NCBI GenBank assembly: GCA_016711045.1
Contig: JADJTT010000001.1
Location: 310,001 to 374,000, forward strand
DNA from: Saprospirales bacterium
Lineage (GTDB): Bacteria; Bacteroidota; Bacteroidia; Chitinophagales; Saprospiraceae
Direction: 5' to 3'
Length of the DNA: 64,000 nt
Shown here one piece after another: positions 44,897 to 54,013 of this stretch. How positions within the stretch are numbered: the stretch's first letter is position 1; each line of letters opens with the position of its first letter. The notes beneath the pieces were generated by a model that searched no databases, was not told the DNA's origin, and was given only the letters and a program-made list of their open reading frames with translations. Made by a program: the position numbers and the translations under genes.

Positions 44897-44922
44897 CTCT
44901 TTAAAAAAAGTACGCTGGAGAA

Positions 44923-45666
44923 TTAAGGCTCTAAATACCGCACAGTTGTCTGGAACACCTCGCCGGTCCAAACCAACTCTCTCCATCCGATGCGATAATG
45001 ATCCACCCTAAACTCTGTAGAATCCTGGCCGATCTGAAAGAAGGTGGAAGGCGTCACAAAGATATGGAGGTTTTTAAGATGAACGCTCTTATCGACGTGA
45101 TAGTGCCCGGAAAAAACCAGCACCTCATCTGGATAATTCAGGAAAATAGCCTGCATGTCCGGCCAATTTCGCAAGGGGTATTTGGGATCCATAAAAGGCA
45201 CCCCCATCAAGGCCGGCGGGTGATGCATGAACACGTATAGTGGACCACGACGACCATCCAACGCTGTGCGCAGCCACTGCTGCTGGGCTTTGGATACTTC
45301 ATACCGGGTGGTATCCAGAAAAAAGAACTCCTCCCCCCCCAGCATGGCATGGTAGTATAACTCTCCTTCATGAAGGAAGTTGTTGTCGAGGTCAAATGCA
45401 TAGGCCAGCATTTCCGGGTTGTCGTGATTGCCCGATAGAAACCAGACCGGAGCCGGAAAATGCGCCAATTGCTGCCGGATCCAGGCATAGATCTCCGGCA
45501 CACCCGTTCGGTAACAGAGGTCTCCGGAGATCACCAGATGGTCGGGCGGGTTTGCATCCAATGCGCGAAACACTTTCAGTAAGTTTTCACGGACGTTCAC
45601 CCCATCCGTTTCTTCCCCTTCCCTGCCGACATGCAAGTCTGTTAGTTGAACAATTCGCATCGCCAT
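44923..45666 (-). CDS. Calcineurin-like metallophosphoesterase (Icc/CpdA-like)
   Basis: 247 residues from the ATG at 45666 (another ATG at 45660 gives MRIVQLTDLH). All dinuclear metal motifs are present: QLTDLHVG, VISGDLCYR, SGNHDNPEM, FMHHPPAL and FSGHYHVDK. This set and the size fit the class III phosphodiesterase group that includes CpdA (cAMP phosphodiesterase) and GpdQ. No signal peptide, so cytoplasmic. The substrate cannot be fixed from sequence, and cAMP is only one possibility. It is the first gene of the unit leading to rfbA. Confidence 0.85.
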   Translation of the reverse strand: MAMRIVQLTDLHVGREGEETDGVNVRENLLKVFRALDANPPDHLVISGDLCYRTGVPEIYAWIRQQLAHFPAPVWFLSGNHDNPEMLAYAFDLDNNFLHEGELYYHAMLGGEEFFFLDTTRYEVSKAQQQWLRTALDGRRGPLYVFMHHPPALMGVPFMDPKYPLRNWPDMQAIFLNYPDEVLVFSGHYHVDKSVHLKNLHIFVTPSTFFQIGQDSTEFRVDHYRIGWRELVWTGEVFQTTVRYLEP

Positions 45667-45720
45667 CAAACTTTAGTGGGAAAATCTATGGTTCTCCCAT
45701 AGCCTAAATTACCTAAAACT

Positions 45721-45748
45721 AAAAACCGGCCAATGCAATATTGGCCGG
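45721..45748 (-). terminator. Rho-independent terminator of ftsK
   Basis: Read on the minus strand, CCGGCCAAT, a five-base loop and ATTGGCCGG are followed by TTTTT (45725-45721). It is 27 bases after the ftsK stop. Confidence 0.9.
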
Positions 45749-45774
45749 CATATTGGAAGCATTGACAATACTTC

Positions 45775-48255
45775 CTATTTCCTTGCTTTCAAGTCCTCCA
45801 AATATCGTTCCAATTCTACTTCGTCGTAAATAAGCACTTCCCGGGCTTTGCTCCCTTCGCTCGGTCCGACGACCCCCATGGCCTCCAATTGGTCCATGAT
45901 CCGGCCTGCCCGGTTGTAGCCCAGCTTCATCCGTCGCTGGATCATGGAAGTAGATCCATGCTGGTTCTGCACGATCAGCCGGGCAGCATCTTCAAACATT
46001 TCATCCAGGTCGGAATATTTCACCGGAGCTGTCCCATGTGTCTCTTCGTCCCCGTAGTATTCCGGCAAATAATAAGGTTCTCCGAACCCGCGCTGATTGG
46101 CGATAAAATCGATCACTTTCTCTACCTCCGGGGTATCGACAAAGGCACTCTGCAGGCGGATCATATCTCCTCCCACCGACAACAGCATATCCCCGCGACC
46201 GATCAACTGATCGGCGCCGCCAGCATCTAGAATGGTTCGTGAGTCTACCTTTGAAGTCACTTTAAAAGCTACCCGGGCAGGGAAGTTAGCCTTGATCACC
46301 CCGGTGATGATATTTACGGAAGGACGTTGGGTCGCGATAACCAGGTGAATACCTACGGCCCGGGCCAATTGTGCCAAACGCCCGATAGGCAATTCGATCT
46401 CCTTACCTGCCGTCATAATGAGATCGGCAAACTCGTCGATAACAAGGATAATAAAGGGTAAAAACTTGTGTCCTTTCTCGGGGTTCAGGCGACGTTGGAC
46501 AAATTTTTCGTTGTACTCCCGGATGTTACGCGCATGGGCCCGCTTGAGCATGTCGTAGCGGTTATCCATCTCGATACAAAGCGAGTTGAGCACGTTGATC
46601 ACCTTCGACGTTTCAGTCGTAATGGGTTCGTCCTGTCCGGGAAGGAATGCCAGGAAGTGATTTTCCAGGCGTGAATACGGAAAAAGCTCCACCTTCTTGG
46701 GGTCGATCAGCACAAACTTCACGGTGGCCGGGTGCATCCGGTAGAGGAAAGAGATCAGGATCGCATTGATCCCCACCGATTTACCCTGACCAGTCGCCCC
46801 GGCAACCAGCAAGTGCGGCATTTTCGCCAGATCACCCACAAATACTTCGTTGGAGATGGTCTTGCCAAGGCCCACCGGCAAATCCATCTTTGCCCGCCTG
46901 AATTTGTCAGACATCAGGACCTCCTTGAGGGAGACGATCTGTTTTTTCTTGTTGGGCACCTCAATACCGATCGTGCCGCGCCCCGGGATCGGGGCAATAA
47001 TCCGGATGCCCAGCGCCGACAAGCTGAGGGCTATGTCATCCTCCAGGTTCTTGATCCGGGAAATGCGAACGCCAGGTGCAGGAATGATCTCGTAAAGCGT
47101 AACGGTCGGGCCGATAGTAGCCCGTATTTTGACGATTTCGATCTTGTAATTGAGCAGCGTCGCAATGATCTGATCCTTGTTGGCCTCCAGTTCCGTCCGG
47201 TCGATCTCGATCTTTTGATCGGCATAATCGTTGAGCAGGGAAAGGATGGGGAACTCGTAGGAAGACAATTCAAGTGTAGGATCATAGGGTTCCGAATCGA
47301 ACGGCGTCTCCATCACATCATCCAGCATTGCGGGGGTACCGATCTTTTTCTCCACAGGGTCCTGACTTGCCCCTGGTTCGGTGACAGGAGGTTCTATTTC
47401 CAACTCCGTATCCGAAAGATTGGGTCGCTTGGCCGACTCCTCTTCCATCTCTTCATCCAGGTCGAAAAGCAGAGGCCCGTCACCCCCACCAGCACGGTTT
47501 TCCTTATGCGCGCTGGAAGGGCGCAAGGGTCTATTTGCTAACTCAGCTTCTTCCTCATCCCCCTCTTCATCTCCTTCTTCGGGCTCAGCGAGTGCAGTAG
47601 TAGTTGTTCCCCGCCGTCCGCCCCTTCGATTGAGCAGATTTTCTGCCCAATAGCGGACATCCTCCACTAATTTCCGGAAAGTTAACTCGTTAAAATTGGG
47701 GTTGGTAAACCAAACAACCAATCCAACAAATATGAAGAGGATGAGGGCGATCATGCCAATATTTCCGACAAAGCCCGTCAGCCATTTACTCGCGCTTTCG
47801 CCAAATGCTCCGCCCCAGGGGAAAGAGGCATCAAATAAGACAAACTCCAGAAGAATGGACAGAGCCACCATCAAAATGAGCAATTGCCTGGTTAGCGGCC
47901 ACATCGTCATAACCGGGCGGCGTTGGATCAAATTCCAGCCAAAAAATCCGATCAGAAATACCAGAATAAAAGAAGGCAGGCCAAAACCCCAATAGAAGAA
48001 CATATTGGAAATAATAGCTCCAAGCCGGCCCAGCCAGTTGTCCATCTGGAGATCGGCCCGAAACAGTTGCCACCAGGAAAATCGCAGCACCTTATCCTGA
48101 TCTGCCCGCCAGGTAAAGAGATAAGAGACCAGTGCGATAAACAGGTAAAACGTCAGAAACAGACACAATAGCCCTAACAACTTAGGTGTCCGCTCGTCAT
48201 TAATTCCCAATCTCAGCGAAAGTTGCCCCTTCTTCTGCTTCTTCTTCGCGCTCAT
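45775..48255 (-). CDS. ftsK: DNA translocase FtsK
   Basis: 826 residues. It pumps chromosome ends across the septum and activates dimer resolution at dif. About four to five membrane helices lie at the N-terminus (about 30-200), followed by an acidic, low-complexity linker (about 215-310, e.g. EPEEGDEEGDEEEAELA). The RecA-like motor has Walker A LLVAGATGQGKSVGINA (Lys492) and Walker B LVIDEFADLIM. The C-terminal gamma winged helix has STSMIQRRMKLGYNRAGRIM, which reads KOPS sites. Length is normal for Bacteroidota. It is transcribed alone with its own terminator. Confidence 0.96.
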   Translation of the reverse strand: MSAKKKQKKGQLSLRLGINDERTPKLLGLLCLFLTFYLFIALVSYLFTWRADQDKVLRFSWWQLFRADLQMDNWLGRLGAIISNMFFYWGFGLPSFILVFLIGFFGWNLIQRRPVMTMWPLTRQLLILMVALSILLEFVLFDASFPWGGAFGESASKWLTGFVGNIGMIALILFIFVGLVVWFTNPNFNELTFRKLVEDVRYWAENLLNRRGGRRGTTTTALAEPEEGDEEGDEEEAELANRPLRPSSAHKENRAGGGDGPLLFDLDEEMEEESAKRPNLSDTELEIEPPVTEPGASQDPVEKKIGTPAMLDDVMETPFDSEPYDPTLELSSYEFPILSLLNDYADQKIEIDRTELEANKDQIIATLLNYKIEIVKIRATIGPTVTLYEIIPAPGVRISRIKNLEDDIALSLSALGIRIIAPIPGRGTIGIEVPNKKKQIVSLKEVLMSDKFRRAKMDLPVGLGKTISNEVFVGDLAKMPHLLVAGATGQGKSVGINAILISFLYRMHPATVKFVLIDPKKVELFPYSRLENHFLAFLPGQDEPITTETSKVINVLNSLCIEMDNRYDMLKRAHARNIREYNEKFVQRRLNPEKGHKFLPFIILVIDEFADLIMTAGKEIELPIGRLAQLARAVGIHLVIATQRPSVNIITGVIKANFPARVAFKVTSKVDSRTILDAGGADQLIGRGDMLLSVGGDMIRLQSAFVDTPEVEKVIDFIANQRGFGEPYYLPEYYGDEETHGTAPVKYSDLDEMFEDAARLIVQNQHGSTSMIQRRMKLGYNRAGRIMDQLEAMGVVGPSEGSKAREVLIYDEVELERYLEDLKARK

Positions 48256-48308
48256 TTAGCGATATTCAGTTTAATGGTTTTCTGGATGATCCGGTTCATC
48301 TTTACCGG

Positions 48309-48316
48309 CAAAGGTA
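48309..48316 (-). promoter_or_regulatory. -7 element for ftsK
   Basis: On the minus strand TACCTTTG matches TAnnTTTG and leaves about 50 bases to the ftsK ATG. No -33 TTG at the usual spacing. Confidence 0.45.
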
Positions 48317-48432
48317 GGGAATTGAAGCGGTATTCCGGAAAGACAAACCCAAGTGTTCCGTATAAATCAACCCTATTCGCTTGCTTTGCGTGCGGAATTT
48401 TGTAACATCGCCTAATAATCTTTTTTTAAGCC

Positions 48433-48678
48433 ATGAAAATATCTGTCGAAATCAGTTTGTACCCGCTTCAGGAAGCTTACGAAACCCCCATCCTGGAGTT
48501 TATCGGGCGCCTGCGTACCTACCCCGACCTGGTCGTTCGAACCAACTCGATGAGCACCCAGATTTTCGGAGAATATGAAACCCTGACCCGGGCGCTTATC
48601 CGTGAGATAAAAACCAGCTTCGAGAGCGGCATTCCCTCCGCCATGGTCATGAAGTGGATCAATATTGATGTACGCTAG
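48433..48678 (+). CDS. Thiamine-binding (YkoF/MTH1187-like) small protein
   Basis: 81 residues, one ferredoxin-like domain: MKISVEISLYPLQEAYETPI then FIGRLRTYPDLVVRTNSMST, QIFGEYETLTRALIREI. The closing SAMVMKWINIDVR fits the thiamine-binding-like superfamily (DUF77/YkoF). Members bind thiamine or its hydroxymethylpyrimidine part; a role in uptake or salvage is inferred from the family. No TPP riboswitch can be seen upstream and no transport gene lies beside it. It is followed after 11 bases by the aminotransferase remnant. Confidence 0.85.
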   Translation: MKISVEISLYPLQEAYETPILEFIGRLRTYPDLVVRTNSMSTQIFGEYETLTRALIREIKTSFESGIPSAMVMKWINIDVR

Positions 48679-48689
48679 AACCAATTGGT

Positions 48690-48998
48690 ATGACCCCTGA
48701 AAAGATACGCCAATACCGGGAAGAAACCAAAGGATGCAGCGACCGCATTCACCTCAGCAATGCCGGCGCCGCACTGATGCCGGATCCGGCAACAGCAGCC
48801 CAGCTGGAAGTGAAAAAAGCACTCCAGTCTGGTCCGGTCATCAGTTCAGTTACTTTTTTGGGAAATGCCTTGCTCGACTTTAAAGCGAAAGATGTAAATT
48901 GGGCATTGTGGCTTTCCCCTCATTACTACCACCCCGAAGAGGAATTGGCACGTTCCACCACCGTTTTGAAAGGATTGCTGGAGGGAAATAAGATTTAA
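48690..48998 (+). pseudogene. Class V aminotransferase remnant with a large in-frame internal deletion
   Basis: 102 residues from an intact ATG to a stop. The first 38 or so (MTPEKIRQYREETKG, then RIHLSNAGAALMPDPATAA) are the N-terminus of NifS/CsdA-like class V aminotransferases. The remainder (SVTFLGNALLDFKAK, NWALWLSPHYYHPEEELA) is the extreme C-terminus of such enzymes. The middle, about 280 residues including the PLP lysine, is missing, yet the frame is kept. The product cannot be an active PLP enzyme. It may be a decayed gene or, less likely, a short protein that has been kept for another use. Confidence 0.78.
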
Positions 48999-49022
48999 CC
49001 CCTAAAAGGACCAAATACCATT

Positions 49023-50465
49023 ATGCTGGAGCCCGTAGCTACACTTGTCAACCCGGGGCATTTTGATCCACAAAACCACTGGTACCCAAAGGTACTGAAC
49101 GCGACCATCCATCCGTTGGTCCATTTTTTCCTCCATCTGAGTGAAAGCCGGATCATAAACCGGTATTGCCACCTTCACCCCAAAGTAAAACCAGAGGCAT
49201 TACGCGAAATTCTCACATACCAGCCAAAATTTTACCTCTGGTCTGGCGCAGATCTCATGCACGTGACCAATGAAGATGGTAAACGACAAATGGTCGTCAT
49301 CGAAAATAACTCCTGTCCCTCGGGACAAAAGTCCATGCCCCTTATGGATGAAGCCCAGGAACAAGGTGGATACCGGTTGCTCATGGAACGCACGGTAAAG
49401 CCCTACCTGCTTTCTAAAAAAAGAATGATACCGGGGCACTTGGCGGTGATCTACGATAAAAACCCCATGGAGACCTCCGGATATGCCCAGGCAATGGCCG
49501 ATATTTTTAAAGAATCCGTCTACCTCGCTCCCTTTTATACCAATGAAGCCAACCCATGCGTGCAGTTCCGGGATGGGGTCCTGTACGTACGCGATGAAAG
49601 TGGGGAGTGGCAGCCTATCCGTGCCGCCTTCCGGTATCTCACCCAACGCCCCTGGAATAGGCTCCCGATCTTCTCCAAAACCCATATTATCAACCCGATC
49701 GTCACCTGCCTGGCAGGCGGACGCAACAAAATGATTGCCGCAAAGGCTTACGACTTTTTTAACGCCGAACTCGAACCTGCCGGATTGGAAATCGTTACGC
49801 CGGAAACTATTTGGGATGTCAGCAAGGAAGAGATTCCTCTCTGGGTGAAAAAACTGGGCGGACAGGCGGTCATCAAAATCCCATACAGCAATGCCGGACA
49901 AGGGGTCTTTACGATCGTCAACGAGCAGGAACTCGAGGACTTTATGCAACAAGACTTCGAGTACAAACGGTTTATTGTACAAAGCCTCATCGGCAACTAT
50001 CATTGGAGCTCCACCGGTAGCAGGGGTAAACTCTACCACATCGGCACCATTCCCAATGACAAGGGCAATACGTTCGTGGCTGATTTGCGTATGATGGTGA
50101 GCGCAACCGCCTCCGGTATCCGACCTCTCTGCATTTATGCCCGGAGGGCCAGCCGCCCCCTGGTCGATCAACTGGAGCCCGGGGTTCCATCCTGGGATGT
50201 GCTCGGCACGAATCTGTCTGTGAAATTGGCCGACAACACCTGGGATTCCGATACCAAGCGGCTCATCATCATGGAACGCAGGGATTTTAACAAACTCGGA
50301 CTGGGGCTCGACGACCTCATCGAAGCCTATATCCAAACCGTCCTTTCCATGATCGCCATCGATAAAATGGCCGAAAGCCTTTTCAACAGCAAACAGCAAT
50401 TCCGCAAACGCCTGTTTCGCTCGCTGAACGACGACAAAACCCTCCTTGATGAAATATTGATTTAA
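49023..50465 (+). CDS. ATP-grasp-like protein of unknown substrate
   Basis: 480 residues, no signal peptide. The central part shows an ATP-grasp-like pattern: VIKIPYSNAGQGVFTI (glycine-rich loop with preceding Lys), KRFIVQSLIGNYHWSS, and FVADLRMMVSATASGIRPL with candidate metal ligands. Near the N-terminus MVVIENNSCPSGQKSMP is distinctive and Cys-containing. ATP-grasp enzymes join carboxylates to amines or thiols via acyl-phosphate. The substrate is unknown, and I do not recognise a named family. It starts 24 bases after the aminotransferase remnant and ends nine bases before corA, so co-transcription is probable. Confidence 0.65.
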   Translation: MLEPVATLVNPGHFDPQNHWYPKVLNATIHPLVHFFLHLSESRIINRYCHLHPKVKPEALREILTYQPKFYLWSGADLMHVTNEDGKRQMVVIENNSCPSGQKSMPLMDEAQEQGGYRLLMERTVKPYLLSKKRMIPGHLAVIYDKNPMETSGYAQAMADIFKESVYLAPFYTNEANPCVQFRDGVLYVRDESGEWQPIRAAFRYLTQRPWNRLPIFSKTHIINPIVTCLAGGRNKMIAAKAYDFFNAELEPAGLEIVTPETIWDVSKEEIPLWVKKLGGQAVIKIPYSNAGQGVFTIVNEQELEDFMQQDFEYKRFIVQSLIGNYHWSSTGSRGKLYHIGTIPNDKGNTFVADLRMMVSATASGIRPLCIYARRASRPLVDQLEPGVPSWDVLGTNLSVKLADNTWDSDTKRLIIMERRDFNKLGLGLDDLIEAYIQTVLSMIAIDKMAESLFNSKQQFRKRLFRSLNDDKTLLDEILI

Positions 50466-50474
50466 ACCTCCACT

Positions 50475-51524
50475 ATGCCTAAAAGAAAACGGACTAAAAC
50501 CGGCATGTCCCCGGGATCGCTCATCTTTACCGGCAAGCAACATGTCGCAGAGCCCAATGTGATCCTTCTCCAATACAACGACTCAGATGTCTTCGAACTC
50601 CAGGCTAAAGACAAAATGGTCGCTCCTAAAGAAGGTGCTTATTTCAATTGGTACGACATCAGAGGATTGCACAACGCAGATCTGATCCGTCAATTTGGCG
50701 ATCAATACAATATCCACCCCCTGGCATTGGAGGATATTTTGGATACCCAGCAACGCCCAAAGATCGATGAATACGAATCCGGTATCTTCATTACAGCACA
50801 AGCACTAGAGCTTAAAGAGGCCGGAGAAGACCTCGCCACCGAACAGATCGCCATTTTCTTTGGAAGCAACTTCCTGATCTCTTTTCAGGAAAAAGAAGAC
50901 GATAACTTCGCCTCCGTGCGCAATCGCCTCCTTGCTCCCCAGGCCAGGATTCGACGACGTCCTCCGGATTACCTCGCTTATGCCCTTCTCGATACGACAG
51001 TGGATTATTATTATCCCGTCCTTGACCACATCGAAGAACAGATCGACGAGCTGGAGGCCATCATCCTTAACGACCCCGACAACGCCACAAAAAACCGGAT
51101 CCACCACCTGAAACGGGAATTATTGACCATGCGCAAGGCTATCGTGCCCCTGCGGGAAGCCGTCGGCAAATTCAGTCGGATGGACCATCCAATGATTAAG
51201 GAAGACACCCTCGTGTTTGTGCGCGATTTGCACGATCATACCGTGCAGATCATGGATGCTATCGACACCTACAGGGACCTGCTCAACGGACTGTACGACC
51301 TGTACCTTTCGGAGATCAGTTTCCGGATGAACAACGTCATGAAGGTCCTGACCATTATCTCCACCGTTTTCATCCCCCTTACCTTTCTCGCAGGTATCTA
51401 TGGCATGAATTTCAAAAACATTCCAGAGTATAACATTAAATATGGTTATTACTACCTCTGGGTGATCATGATTCTTATTTTCCTGGCCTCCATGTACTTT
51501 TTCCGGAAAAAAAAGTGGCTCTAA
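50475..51524 (+). CDS. corA: Magnesium/cobalt transporter CorA
   Basis: 349 residues. It is a pentameric channel for Mg2+ (and Co2+) in the inner membrane. The large N-terminal cytoplasmic domain includes HPLALEDILDTQQRPKIDEY and a long stalk helix (about 175-280). Two C-terminal membrane helices follow, and the signature GMN is present in LAGIYGMNFKNIPE between them. The last residues are basic (FRKKKWL). The stop overlaps the convergent decarboxylase gene by four bases. Confidence 0.95.
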   Translation: MPKRKRTKTGMSPGSLIFTGKQHVAEPNVILLQYNDSDVFELQAKDKMVAPKEGAYFNWYDIRGLHNADLIRQFGDQYNIHPLALEDILDTQQRPKIDEYESGIFITAQALELKEAGEDLATEQIAIFFGSNFLISFQEKEDDNFASVRNRLLAPQARIRRRPPDYLAYALLDTTVDYYYPVLDHIEEQIDELEAIILNDPDNATKNRIHHLKRELLTMRKAIVPLREAVGKFSRMDHPMIKEDTLVFVRDLHDHTVQIMDAIDTYRDLLNGLYDLYLSEISFRMNNVMKVLTIISTVFIPLTFLAGIYGMNFKNIPEYNIKYGYYYLWVIMILIFLASMYFFRKKKWL

Positions 51525-52984
51525 GCACCCTGTAACCAGATTTTATCCAACACTTCAACCGACTCCCTGATCATCGCCAGCAAACGTTCGATATGGGAGA
51601 GATGGGTGCGGAAAGACAATACGGCCAACCGGATCCAGAATACTCCATCTATGGTAGTGGAGGAAACGAAAATCCGCCCGTCCCGGTGAAGCAGCTCCAT
51701 CAGCTGGCTGTTGAATGCATTGGGATCACCCGATGCAGGAAGGTAACGATAGATCATCACCGAAAGATCGGGATAGGGGCCTACCTCAAAGCCCAATTTT
51801 TGTATCTCCTCATAGAAATACCGGGCGAGCCAGCGTTTTTCATCCAGGCATGCCCGAAAAGGAGCCAGTCCGTATAATTGCAACGCCATCCACAGACGAA
51901 GGCCCCGGAAATGTTTGGTCAATTCCGGAGAAAGATCGGCCGGGCTGGGTTCATCCACCAACGCCTGTGCGTCCTGCATATAGTTGGCCCGGTAATAATG
52001 CGATTCGTACAAGGCCCGCACATTTTTTATCAAAACCGCACCCAATCCGTAGGAAAGGAACAACCCTTTGTGCGGATCAATGGCAATACTATCCGAGCGC
52101 TCTATTCCTGAAAAAGTGGGTTTCAGGTCATCGAGCAGCATAAAAAAACCTCCGTACGCGGCATCTACGTGAAACCACAAGTCATTTGCTTCGGCAATAT
52201 CTGCCACCGCATCAAGAGGGTCCATAGCCCCTGTATCCGTGGTGCCTGCGGAAGCTACTACCAGAAAGGGCTTCAATCCGGCCGCTTTATCGGACTCCAC
52301 TTGTGCGCGCAACGCGTTTGCATCCATTCGGAATCGCTTGTCCATGGGCACAGTGCGCACGATCGCTTCGCCCAAACCGGCGATCCGAATGGCTTTATGC
52401 ACACAATGGTGTACCTGAGCTGTCAGGTAGATCACTGCTGATTCGACCACCCTGGATTTGATCCCCATATGATCGCGCGCCGTGGTTATGGCGATCAGAT
52501 TGGCGATAGACCCTCCCGATGCCAGATTGCCCAGTGCATCCGCAGGGTATCCCACCATATCGCACATCCACCGGATCACCTGGTTTTCCAGTTGCACCGC
52601 TCCTGGATTGGCAAAATAGAGCCCGGAGTACCTGTTGGTCACTGCCGCCAGGTAATCGCCCAGAGCGGTTGGGAAAACTCCGCCTCCCGGAATATAGGCC
52701 AAATGAGCCCCGGAAGCCGGGTTGAGCCCCACTTCGTCGACCTCCCGCTCCAGGATTTGGAGCAACTCGTCCAGTTCCCGAGGGGTTTCCCCGATCGGAC
52801 AGTCCTGCGGCCAATCCCGTACTTTCTCCGGCCATACGTAGCCTTTTGCATCGGGTAGCTTGTCGATGAACTGATCTGCGTATGCCTGGACCTTCTGGTT
52901 CCAATCTGCCCGTTGAACGCCATCTGGTTCAAGTCGCTTCGAAACTACTTCCAGTGCTTTTATCCTTTCGATCCGTGTATCCAT
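51521..52984 (-). CDS. PLP-dependent group II amino-acid decarboxylase
   Basis: 487 residues. It resembles aromatic-L-amino-acid/glutamate-type decarboxylases. The catalytic Lys306 is in SIAIDPHKGLFLSYG, Asp274 in HVDAAYGGFF binds the PLP ring nitrogen, and His193 in AQVHHCVHKA stacks on the ring. The N-terminal half has GLNPASGAHLAYIPGGG and SGGSIANL. Substrate choice (tyrosine, DOPA, tryptophan or another amino acid) cannot be told. It precedes an oppositely placed group with an iodotyrosine-deiodinase-like protein, but nothing shows a shared pathway. The SDR gene ends upstream with 23 bases between. Confidence 0.9.
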   Translation of the reverse strand: MDTRIERIKALEVVSKRLEPDGVQRADWNQKVQAYADQFIDKLPDAKGYVWPEKVRDWPQDCPIGETPRELDELLQILEREVDEVGLNPASGAHLAYIPGGGVFPTALGDYLAAVTNRYSGLYFANPGAVQLENQVIRWMCDMVGYPADALGNLASGGSIANLIAITTARDHMGIKSRVVESAVIYLTAQVHHCVHKAIRIAGLGEAIVRTVPMDKRFRMDANALRAQVESDKAAGLKPFLVVASAGTTDTGAMDPLDAVADIAEANDLWFHVDAAYGGFFMLLDDLKPTFSGIERSDSIAIDPHKGLFLSYGLGAVLIKNVRALYESHYYRANYMQDAQALVDEPSPADLSPELTKHFRGLRLWMALQLYGLAPFRACLDEKRWLARYFYEEIQKLGFEVGPYPDLSVMIYRYLPASGDPNAFNSQLMELLHRDGRIFVSSTTIDGVFWIRLAVLSFRTHLSHIERLLAMIRESVEVLDKIWLQGA

Positions 52985-53007
52985 GGCTAATCTTTCTTTT
53001 TATTCAA

Positions 53008-53865
53008 TCAAATAGTGGCGCCGGCTTCCCGCCAAAGCCGTTCAGATGTCTCCCAAAGTTCCCTGGCTACCTGTGTATCCCTGGCGAGGCGGGAGGGCTT
53101 CATGGGGTGTTGATGCTCGTCGAAATACTGTCCGTTGGGTTCCGGGGCAGGAGTAGCGGTGGCCAAAAAGAGGGATGTTTTTGCGCCTCTTTTCGGAGAA
53201 AAAGTAAAGGGTTTGAATAGCGTCCAACCGATGGTAAACAACCATCCCAACTTGTCCGGGCGTACGATATTGCTCCCTACCACCCCCGGATGCAGGCTAT
53301 AGCTACGGATATCCGGGTAACGCCGGGCCAATTCGCTGGCAAAAAGGACGTTGGCCAGCTTCGATTGAGCATAAGCGGGCATGCCCTTGTAACGCCCTTT
53401 GTCGGCGCGAAACCGCTCAAAATCAATTTTACCCCCGTAGTGCGCGGAGGAGGAAAGGTGGATCACCCTCCCCTCAGGAGCCTGCTTCAAGCGGTCGAGC
53501 AAGAGCCTGGTAAGCAGAAAATGTCCCAGGTAATTGACGCCGACCTGCAACTCAAATCCATCTTCGGTAGTCTCAAACCTGGAACTCATCTGTCCTGCAT
53601 TGTTGACCAACACATCCAGGGAGGACGTCGCCTCCCGAACCCGCCCGGCAAAAGACTCAATGGATTTCCGGGAGGAAAGGTCCAATGGAAATACGTCCAC
53701 CTGTGCACCGGGAATTTCCGTCCGTATCCTGACTGCCGCATTTTCGCCTTTTTCGCGATTGCGCACGCCCAGGATCACCCGGGCGCCCGCTCTGGCCAAC
53801 TCCTGTGCCGTGTGAAAGCCAATTCCGCTATTAGCGCCCGTAATACAAATAGTTTTTCCGTTCAT
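53008..53865 (-). CDS. Short-chain dehydrogenase, retinol-dehydrogenase-like
   Basis: 285 residues, single Rossmann domain. The cofactor motif TGANSGIG and the following GVRNREKG (Arg after the second strand) point to NADP(H). NNAG stabilises the sheet, and the catalytic group is Ser in VIHLSSSAHYGG with YAQSK as the Tyr/Lys pair. The size and the SSAH motif resemble the RDH11-14/WWOX-like group of SDRs. The natural substrate is unknown. It lies upstream of the PLP decarboxylase on the same strand, which may mean a common transcript. Confidence 0.9.
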   Translation of the reverse strand: MNGKTICITGANSGIGFHTAQELARAGARVILGVRNREKGENAAVRIRTEIPGAQVDVFPLDLSSRKSIESFAGRVREATSSLDVLVNNAGQMSSRFETTEDGFELQVGVNYLGHFLLTRLLLDRLKQAPEGRVIHLSSSAHYGGKIDFERFRADKGRYKGMPAYAQSKLANVLFASELARRYPDIRSYSLHPGVVGSNIVRPDKLGWLFTIGWTLFKPFTFSPKRGAKTSLFLATATPAPEPNGQYFDEHQHPMKPSRLARDTQVARELWETSERLWREAGATI

Positions 53866-54013
53866 GCCGGCTGGTATTCGTTATTTTTCGTGGAAACAAA
53901 AATAACAACTGAAGCGGCTGCACCTACTATCGGAGCGAATCGATCTGACAAATCTTTCTATTTTTACATTCTTTTGCCAATTAAAGGAAGCGCCAGATGC
54001 GCAAGTATACAGC

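Noticed and set aside
48300..48432. TPP riboswitch before the thiamine-binding-like gene
   Set aside because: Neither the conserved TPP-box motif (CTGAGA) nor suitable stems are visible, and the region is short.
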